In this document: piece by piece, positions 56,607 to 64,000 of the stretch
Layout: every line of letters begins with the position of its first letter
How positions within the stretch are numbered: position 1 is the first letter of the stretch
DNA from: Ctenosaura bakeri
Taxonomy: Eukaryota; Chordata; Lepidosauria; Squamata; Iguanidae
Direction of reading: 5' to 3'
Assembly (NCBI GenBank): GCA_948474755.1
Contig: CAOLHI010000612.1
Location: 434,001-498,000 of the forward strand
Length of the DNA: 64,000 bases
The notes under the pieces: generated by a model
Seen by the model: only the letters and a program-made list of their open reading frames with translations
What the model was told of the DNA's origin: nothing
Database searches by the model: none
Program-made: the position numbers and the translations under genes

Positions 56607-57822
56607 TAAGAACATAAGTGGAGCCACGTTGTATCATACCAATGGTCTATCTGGCCCTGTTCACACTGTAGCCAATCAGTTGTCTATGGGAAGGCTTCAT
56701 GAAGCATTGTTGCCCTGACTTCTGGGGGTCCCTGGGAAACACCTGGATTTGCTACAAAAATACAAAAGTTGGGGAAATTAGAAGAGCACTGCTTAGCGAA
56801 ATGGAGGGCAGGGCAATGCAAGGAGATCTTTTATCCTATGTCTATGGGGTCAGACTGCATGAGAGAGGCAAGTCAAATGTCCAATTAAAAGTACTTTATT
56901 TAGCAAAACTGACACACACACGCACACACACACACACACACAACAGTCTCGCATACAAGCACACAAGGACTGCTGTGTTTGAGAGACTTAAGAGTGGGAA
57001 AAGCAGAGAGAAGTGGTTATACTGCATCTGGTCCTGAAGACTGCAGTTTGGGAAGATGTGGGGATAGATCAGCAGACAAAGAAAAAGAGTTGAGGGGATC
57101 CTTAAACTAGCAGCATGACAGATGCTAGTCAAAGGTGGAAGTTTTCCCTGAGAAAAAGGGAGAGAGAAAGAGAGCCAGTGAGAGCCCCAGAACGAGACCC
57201 AATATAGTACACAACATGCTTGGGAGGGGGCAGACATGCCTGGGGGGGGCAGAACCTTTTCCTGGGAAAGTACAGAAACTGAGTTATGCAGATGGACCTC
57301 AGCTTTGTAGTTCCTGTGATTGTGGTCGCTAACTTCATCTGGGAGACAGTCTTTCAAGGTGTCAAAGTTGCAACTGACCCATTTGAAATGTACATATGTA
57401 CCTTTCTGAGGTTTTCCTTGGATACATGACTGGAGGCTATTTGGTCAGACCTATGCCAGGGGGTTTCAGCCTTTAGACCCAGATATCTACATTGCCATCC
57501 TGCGAACCTCTGACTCAATAAATAGCAAATAATTCTCTTCCCCAAGATAGGCAATAAATATCTCACTCCCGCTGTTAGCATATCCTAAATATTTGCTTTC
57601 CGATGGAACCATGGGTTACAGAATATTCACCCTTACTATCTCAATTTCCTCAGCAACTAATATACAAAGATGTATTATGATATCTGAAATGATATTTAGC
57701 CATCCTGATTAGCAGCAGCTATAACCCCATCCTCCATAGATCTACCCAATCTCTTGCCAAGCCATCCAAGTCAGCAGTCATAATTACACCTTGTGGCAGT
57801 GAGTTCCACAGTTGAATCATGT
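56607..57822 (-). mobile_element. CR1/L2-type LINE 3' end, split by an LTR
   Basis: The left piece 'aagaacataagtggagcc', 'accaatggtctatctggcc' and 'tgttcacactgtagccaatc' is the complement of a squamate LINE terminus. The right piece (about 57705-57822) with 'cccatcctccatagatc', 'gccaagccatccaagtc' and 'ttgtggcagtgagttccac' continues the same known 3' UTR order. The LTR at 56708-57700 lies between. Confidence 0.75.
56708..57700 (-). mobile_element. Solo LTR, family L1 (diverged copy), nested in LINE
   Basis: Starts TGTTGCCCTGACTTCTGGGG, with 'ggaaattagaagagcac', 'gaaatggagggcaggg' and 'tctatggggtcag' matching the LTRs at 14 and 41 kb. A minus-strand AATAAA is near 56895-56900, and a (CA)n expansion lies at 56909-56943. 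The right end is decayed ('gatatctgaaatgatattta'). GCAT (56704-56707) and GCCAT (about 57699-57703) may be the duplication. Confidence 0.68.
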
Positions 57823-58066
57823 GCTGGTAATACCTCAAAGGCACCATATTCTATCTGATCTTGGAAACTAAGCAGGGTCAGCCCTGGTAGTTAAATGGGA
57901 CATTGCCAATACACACCAAGTATTGTAGGCTATATTTCAGAGGAAGGAAATGACAAAGCCACCTCTGAGGATTCTTTGCCTAAGGAAACCCTATGAAATT
58001 CATGTGGTTGCTGTAACTCAAGAGGTAACTTGAAAGCACTTGCACACACACATACACACACACATA
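57823..58066 (+). mobile_element. 5S-rRNA-derived SINE (copy 2)
   Basis: The head has 'ggtaatacctcaaaggcacc', ATCTGATCTTGGAAACTAAG, GCAGGGTCAGCCCTGGTAG and 'ccaagtattgtaggct'. The tail matches copy 1 ('tatatttcagaggaagg', 'cctaaggaaaccctatg') and ends in a CA-rich run. Confidence 0.87.
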
Positions 58067-58356
58067 CATATGTAAGTAGGGATTTCTTCAGTGAGATTTA
58101 AAGCAGGATAGAGGCATGGCTGGAAGCCCCTGTGGGCTGGATGGAGAACTTTCCTCATTCTACAAACCATGATTTAGGGAGAGCAGGAGGGAAATCTCCA
58201 TTCCTTCCTTAGTTCAGACCACCTGTGATTATTTTTCTGTTCCTGGCCAATTGCCTAGCTCCACTCATTGCTAACTTTATTATAAACAGTGAAACAGCTC
58301 TCAACTGCTAGAAGCAGGGAGGGAAGAAGAGGCACTGGAGGAGAAAGAGATTACTC
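58067..58356. other. Unassigned sequence
   Basis: No gene or repeat is seen. Confidence 0.5.
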
Positions 58357-58376
58357 AAAGAAGGCTTTTAAAATGA

Positions 58377-60648
58377 TAAAGCAAAACTAGACAAAGATTT
58401 CTCTAACCACTGTATTAGAAAAGCTTTACTAAAAATATGGAATGTACATAAGTCAATGTTACTAAAGCAAATGCCCATGTGGATTTCACCACAAGAAGCA
58501 TTTTTTGGAAAATGGAGCAACATTTTGAATAAATGGCTACGATACGAAGATTTAATTGGAAAATCCTCTACAGGAAGGTGAAGTATTAAAACCAGAGAAA
58601 ATCTCGAAAAAGAAGGAATTGTTTTGGACTGGTTCCCTTACCGACAATTGACTGAGAGGTTTCACATAGATTCGAAACTACAAGGGTTTGAAACAAATAA
58701 AGAAACAAATGTTATAATTAAACTTTTGCTTGAAAACTCTTCAGATTTGATGGCAAAATCATATAAGACCTTACTACTCCATGAGAAAGAAGAAGAAGCA
58801 GTTAAGGAGGCAATGAGAAAGTGGTCCCAGAATTTTGGACATTCAATACAGCTGGAACACTGGGAAATAAACTGGAGAAGGACATTGAAGTTCACAATAG
58901 CACAAAATTTGAAGGATAACTATTTTAAAGTATTCCACAGATGTTACATGACTCCGCAAAAACTTCAAAAATATATATAGGTCCAGTACAGGAAAAAGCT
59001 GGAAATGTGGCGCTCAGACCTGAACAATGTACCACATGTGGTGGACTTGTTACTATGGTGGATCAGCCAGAGCCCAGGGTCTAAAATTTAATAATAATAA
59101 AATTGGCTAAAGATATCTCTCTCTCTCCATGTGCTTGCGAGGCCCCCAGACGAGCACGCAAAACGGCACGGCCAAGCAACCAAGAAATAAAGAAAAGAAT
59201 CCTGATCAGGCCAGTAATCTTCCATCATGTTGCCTCAGGAGACCTCCAGGCATGCACAGGTAAAAGCCCATCAGAAGTACATCAAGCACACAAAAAGGTA
59301 CTCTGCCACAAATCGCTGGCTTGACAGGATTAGCACTCCTGATCACTGAGATGTCAAGCGCGAGCAATTAGCGTATTGTCTAAACCATTGACAACCCTGT
59401 CAGAAGCCCATCAGCTTAAACACTGACCTTTCGGGGGCTTTGTCCCAACTCTGAAACCTATTGTTCTCCCTGGGAACGGACTGCCCTCCAGGCACATTTC
59501 CCCCTATAACTACCCCCAGTTTTCGAGTGCTTCTGCAGATCATTCCCGGCTTCCTCCCCACTTGCCATCACTCTGCCTGCCGAGCTTTCCCCTCAGCTTC
59601 CACGCACTGAGATCTGTCCTCGTTCCTCCTGCTGACATCTCGGACTTCAAGACCAGGTGCAATATCTCCCACTAAACCCCAAAAAATTCCCCTATCAATT
59701 TTCCTCCCTTTTTATTTCTTTTAGCTCTGGTGTGAGTGAGTGTGAACGTGCTAAAGTGCGCAGTGACTAACTTTTAATAAAAATAAAATAAAAATCATTT
59801 ATTATACCTTTCTGCCTGGTTTTTGATCTGGCCTGACCTGGAATACACGGGGCTTTAAGATCCCCTCCAGTTACCCTGCCTCTCACCTTGCCAACAAGTG
59901 CTCCAGCTAATTCCCATTTCTCATAATATATTGAGCACGGTGACTGGGCCCCCCGGAAATCAGGGTAACAGACTTGCCCAAAAGCACGAGAATATTGGAC
60001 TGATAGATACAAAATAGAAGAAATATTTCAAACCCAATATACCATGACTCTAGAAACCTACTTATTAAATATGCTAAAGGAAATAGATAATCAAACGAAT
60101 ATGAAAAACTGGAGAATTTTACTTTATGTGATAACAGCTGCAAGAATAGAATATGCAAAACTATGGGAAAATGAGGATGCCCCCAAAACTGAACAATGGC
60201 TATATAATCTATTAGAGATAAAAACAGTGGATACACTATCTCAAAAATTGAAAAACTTAATAGAAGAGAACATAAATAACGAATGGACTCCTATTGATAT
60301 TTATCTCTAGCGAAATAACTGAATAAGATTAATTGATATAGTGGGCTTACATAGATAAAAGTAAAAGAGGAGAACTACTATATTAGGATCTGGGGGTATT
60401 AAAATATGTATATTTTAGTTACTATTAGACTATTTCAACATTAAAGTTCTGGAGTAAAATTCACAGCGATGTTTGTAGAAGTACGCTTATAAATGGAAAC
60501 AAATACACTATATTTTAGGTGGAAACGACAGAAAGTTAAGAAAATGCGGTGAACTTTCATTTGTAAATATAGAAGAATGGTTGTTACTTTCTTTTTTAAA
60601 ATTTTTTTGATGGTTTGGATATATAAAAATGATAAATGAAAAAAAAAG
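58377..60648 (+). mobile_element. L1 LINE, 5'-truncated ORF2 end, split by a solo LTR
   Basis: A 20-bp target duplication lies at 58357-58376 and 60649-60668 (AAAGAAGGC, TTTTAAAATGA). Left of the LTR, 58624-58980 encodes the C-terminal region of L1 ORF2 with W..NFGH.I and LKFT....L..NYFK....CYMTP..L motifs. After a frameshift and an in-frame stop, TMYHMWWTC ends exactly at the LTR. Past the LTR, KARKYW...I opens the last part (to about 60310), with ITAARIEYAKLW and WTP near the stop. An A-rich tail precedes the duplication. It is inactive. Confidence 0.9.
59048..59970 (+). mobile_element. Solo LTR, family L1c, nested in L1
   Basis: 923 bp, starting TGTTACTATGG and ending CAGGGTAACA, with a perfect GACT duplication (59044-59047 and 59971-59974). 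TATA-like CCTATAACTACCCC is at about 59503-59516 and AATAAA at 59776-59781. Its U3 has GTGCTTGCGAGGCCCCCAG, like the other L1-family LTRs. No retroviral coding sequence adjoins. Confidence 0.92.
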
Positions 60649-60668
60649 AAAGAAGGCTTTTAAAATGA

Positions 60669-61726
60669 GGTTAGAAGTCACATGCAGACCTAGGGCCCAA
60701 AGCTTTCCCATCCATGGTCTAAACATACAGTTTGACTGCAAACACAGAGAGGATAAAAGGGGATCCATTATGGGTGAGCAAGGGGTAACTCTACTCCTTC
60801 TGTACACAGATTCAGTGTACACTTGTATGTTTGGTTCTAATTTTCATTGTTGTTTGATTAACCTGATCTGAATTAGAAACACACACACCATTAACCAACA
60901 CTTAACTTTGGACTGGAAATTATTTTATGTCTCCTCTCAAAATATGGGGTGCGGGGGACAGTTTATTTTCTGTATGTTTCTAAGCAAAACAAAGCTGACT
61001 GTTAACAGCCAGGAGGGACTGGTGTTTTTCCCATTTTGAATGTTAAGCCAGGTCACAAAACATTCTAAAAAAAGGATTTTTGTTCCCCTCTCTGCCTTCC
61101 CTCTGCCATTTAAACTATCATAAATTTCAGTTCAAGTAATCCTTTTCAAAGATATTAACACACATGCTTTATTCCTTCTAGGGAAAGAATGGGCAGAAGG
61201 ACCAGGAACATCAGGATCTGCTGGTAGAGCTTTGGGTTATTTGCAAATGATTACCAACTTTTTAAAGAATAAGAATAGCTGAATTATTTATTCTCTCACC
61301 TAAATTAGCCAAATGAAATGAAGAAAGCATAGCAAGGCAATCACAAACAGCTGTTTGACTGAAAATGCTGGGAGTTTGGTTCAGTTCTGGTACTGAAATC
61401 AAATTTTCTATGCTCCGAATGGGACCAGAAATATTCTGTTCTCTAGCTGCAGTCCTTTACCACTATGGATTCCTGGGAGTACTTTTTTTCTATCCACCAA
61501 AAAGGGTGAAATGGCTCCTCTAGAACCCTCCAGGAATAGCCAGTCACCTTTCAAACAAAGCGCACTATTTAATGTTTATCGTAGTCCATGGATGTCCCAC
61601 TTTGGCAGGAACAGCCCTAGTTAATTGTCTCCCAAGTCATTTTTCAGCTTCTTTTAAAATGTCTCAGTTTGTCTCCTCCTCCCACTGTTTCATTTTGTCT
61701 TTGGCGTGTTTCAATTGCAGAAAACA
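60669..61726. other. Unassigned sequence
   Basis: No gene is recognised. Confidence 0.5.
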
Positions 61727-62216
61727 GGCCCTTTCCACACGAGGAAGTTAAAACGGGCCTGGCATGGAGGTCATCCGCACCTTGGATCGGACTAGGTCTG
61801 GACTACTTACCTTAGTTCTGCACCTTAGTCCGATCCAAAATGCCCCGAAGTGGTCCTCCAGCGTGCTAAGTGAAAACTGGACAAATCCGGTCTTTCAATC
61901 TTCTGGAGCATGCCATTGCGTTCCTTCTGGCTAGTACAGATGCGCAGGCTTGCACCAATGCGAGTTTGCAATCAGCGGAGGGCAGGCTGTGGGCGTGGCC
62001 AGTGTCAGCGATTGGTCCAGACTCACTAAGAAACAGGAAGCCGCCATTTTCAGCGGGAGCAGTGTGGATCTAAAGACCTCACACTGCTCCGATTCACCCT
62101 GTACTAATGGAGGAGCCCCACAGAAGGGCTTAAGGGAAAGTCCGTGTTACTTCGGACCCAGAAGACCCAGTAAGTAACGGCACAGAGTGATTCATTCACC
62201 TCATGAGGAAAGGGCC
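61727..62216. mobile_element. Harbinger-like non-autonomous element (family Y)
   Basis: 490 bp, starting GGCCCTTTCCACACGAGG and ending CCTCATGAGGAAAGGGCC, flanked by ACA and TAA. The left interior is palindromic (GGATCGGACTAGGT versus CCTTAGTCCGATCC, 61784-61838). The middle has GCGCAGGC and GGGCGTGGCC. It is unlike G, M or X inside, but its terminus is of the same type. Confidence 0.68.
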
Positions 62217-62237
62217 TAAGTTTAAAGCCCAACAGTA

Positions 62238-62719
62238 CAGCTGGCCTTCCATATTTGCCAGGATCAGGACATGGGTTTCCCACAAAAGTAGAAAAATTGC
62301 AAATATCAAAATGTATGTTTGTGTGTGAGAGAAGAGGGCTGAGGCATGATGGAAAGAATGGGCACCCAGGGTCCAAACCAGGTCAGGGAAAGGAAAGGAA
62401 AAGCAGGTAGATTGGCAAGGTGGTCCTATACTTCCTCTGTCTTGCCCATGTCCTTCCTTGGTTGTATGGGGGCATTGAGAGATGGTTTGTAGTGCTGAGA
62501 CAATGAATTATGAGCCATCCTTAGCTGGCCAGGAAGCAGCTGGTGGACAAGGAGGGAGACCAGAGGCATGTTTTTAAAGGACTGTGCAGCCTGATTGGAG
62601 CTGCTGAGAGGAAAGGTTCACCCCCCAAAAGAAGCACCGGAGGTGGGGGCAAGGGATGGAGAAATTTGCAAATAATCAAATTCTTGGAAATGAAACCTGT
62701 AAATGTGGAGGGCTGACTG
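62238..62719. mobile_element. Mariner/pogo-like non-autonomous element
   Basis: 482 bp, starting CAGCTGGCCTTCCATATTTGC and ending the complementary GTAAATGTGGAGGGCTGACTG, with TA on both sides (62236-62237 and 62720-62721). The termini match the Tigger/pogo type (CAGT.GGCCCTCC.TAT). A second partial palindrome, AAAATTGCAAAT versus ATTTGCAAATAATC, lies subterminally. There is no transposase. Confidence 0.75.
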
Positions 62720-62721
62720 TA

Positions 62722-63246
62722 CTTTACACTCAATTATTCAACAGGAGGAAAAAGAGAAAATGGGGCAGAAACCTTCCCTTCCCAGTAGGCCCAGGCAAAA
62801 GCAAGCTGCTGCAGCTTCTTCTAGCTGTTCTTCCTTATTAATAACTTTTGCCATCTTGACTATACTCTGATGTTTTTTGGCCAAATGTGTCCTGGTTAGT
62901 AAGTTGGAGAGTATAATTTCACGGCTGAAAACCATTATTTATGTGTGTCTGTGTGTTTCAAAGAGAAGCTGAATTCAATCAACTTGTTTGTTCTCCCTCT
63001 ATTTTGGGGGCATTTTGGCTGTGAATGGGTCTCCAGGGGGTCTCAAGGGTAGACAATTGGTTGCTTGAGAAACCACAGTTACCCTGATCTTGGGTCCTAG
63101 CCTCTCTTTTTTGTTCCTCAGGGCAAGTGGGAAGAATCTCAGGGCAAGAGAGCAGCTTTGAAAGAGTTTATATGTATGAGTATATATTATTTTTCTTCAT
63201 TTATTAGCTTTCCTCATTTGTTAGATCTGGTCTTTTTTATTTGAAT
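62722..63246. other. Unassigned sequence
   Basis: No gene is recognised. Confidence 0.5.
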
Positions 63247-63460
63247 GATGTGGGTGGTGGTTTGAGCATTGGACTATGACTCTGGAGACCAGGGTCTGAA
63301 TACCCACTCAGCCATGGAAACCCACTGGGTGACCTGGGGCACATCACTCTCTCTCAGCCTCAGAGAAAGGCAAAAGCAGCCCCCCCCAACAAACAAATCT
63401 TGCCAAGAAAACCTCATGCCATAAGGTGGAAATGACTTGAAGGCACACAACAACAAAAAA
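63247..63460 (+). mobile_element. tRNA-derived CORE-type SINE (copy S4)
   Basis: GGTGGTGGTTTGAGCATTGG, 'ggagaccagggtctgaatacc', 'cccactgggtgacctgggg', 'ctctctctcagcctcag', 'cttgccaagaaaacctc' and an ending 'aatgacttgaaggcacac' with CAACA repeats. It is slightly 5'-truncated. Confidence 0.87.
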
Positions 63461-64000
63461 TGGTTCTATGCAACTGTGGTTGATGCTTAAGATAGGAAGT
63501 TTATTTGATATCACCAGGAGCTGCCCCTTGTAACATCTCTGGGGACCACTCCCTATAACATCACAAGAGGTCAGCTCTAAGTGTCCAGTTCTGACTCTAA
63601 GATCTCAGGGCCTGTGTAGTTCTGACCCTAGTCCTCCACTTTCATTCTAAGTCCATGTCTTTTGCACATGATTTGGGTTGACAGAGCTGGTTGGTTTCTA
63701 GAAAAACATCAGAATCTTGAAATCTCCCCACCTCTCTTCATTGACATTGTTGGCAAGTCCATATATTGCTTGTAGGTTGGGGGGAGGGTTTCCAGGTCAG
63801 AATTCAGGAACAAAAAAGTTAGTCAAAATGGATTTATAGAAACAAAGTGGATTTATAGAAATGGATTTATAGAAAATAAAGGTGCCTTCATATCAGAAAA
63901 CAGATTATTATGAAGATTACTCAACCTTATGAATCATTTTTGATGTGCCAATATCTCTTTATATCCCAACTGCCTCCTTCTCCACCAAAGCTTGAACTGT
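63461..64000. other. Unassigned sequence
   Basis: 'aagtggatttatag' and 'aatggatttatag' are locally triplicated at about 63827-63873. No gene is recognised. Confidence 0.5.

Noticed and set aside
14120..59970. A complete endogenous retrovirus bounded by two of the similar LTRs
   Set aside because: Each LTR with readable flanks has its own 4-bp duplication immediately on both sides, and no viral reading frames lie between them.

Overview
The window looks like vertebrate nuclear DNA from a squamate reptile, probably a lizard; an iguanian is my inference. It contains CR1/L2-type LINEs with squamate-style 3' ends, a tRNA-derived SINE of the Sauria type, a tRNA/CORE-type SINE, 5S-rRNA-derived SINEs, an L1 3' end, a SPIN-like hAT element and many palindromic DNA-transposon derivatives. 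Introns, introns-plus-exons and intergenic sequence cannot be told apart from sequence alone. I find no protein-coding host gene, no functional rRNA or tRNA gene and no CRISPR array. The open frames present are short or lie in GC-rich repeats and transposon remnants.

Layout. 0-5 kb: LINE end, a possible retroposed transcript (465-1532) carrying a GC-rich TIR element, a second larger GC-rich element with a hairpin-forming tandem array (2012-2893), three palindromic MITEs, two tRNA-type SINEs and a solo LTR (4700-5573). 7-16 kb: a hAT relic with the start of its transposase, a CR1 3' end (9391-10330), a hAT element with a SINE inside it (11708-12699) and another hAT element with a solo LTR inside it (13851-15116). 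16-26 kb: MITEs, a mariner-like element, LINE fragments and two copies of a second TIR family. 26-34 kb: mostly unique sequence with solo LTRs at about 29 and 32.5 kb. 34-43 kb: MITEs, one carrying a SINE; three LTRs; and a hAT MITE that swallowed a GC-rich element. 43-54 kb: a tandem duplication, a SPIN-like hAT element (45392-46131), SINEs, an LTR and a three-pair palindrome array. 54-64 kb: MITEs, a CR1/L2 end split by an LTR, an L1 3' end split by a solo LTR, a Harbinger-like element, a mariner/pogo-like element and a SINE.

Two themes stand out. First, several non-autonomous families with unrelated interiors begin with nearly the same terminus (GGCC, then TTT, then a CAC/GCAC motif) and are flanked by 3-bp duplications with a central A or T. 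This suggests one PIF/Harbinger-type transposase mobilised them all. Second, nesting is unusually readable. At least eight insertions-within-insertions can be ordered, most with visible target-site duplications, so the window gives a relative chronology of transposon activity. All LTRs appear to be solo; no retroviral gag, pol or env reading frame was seen.
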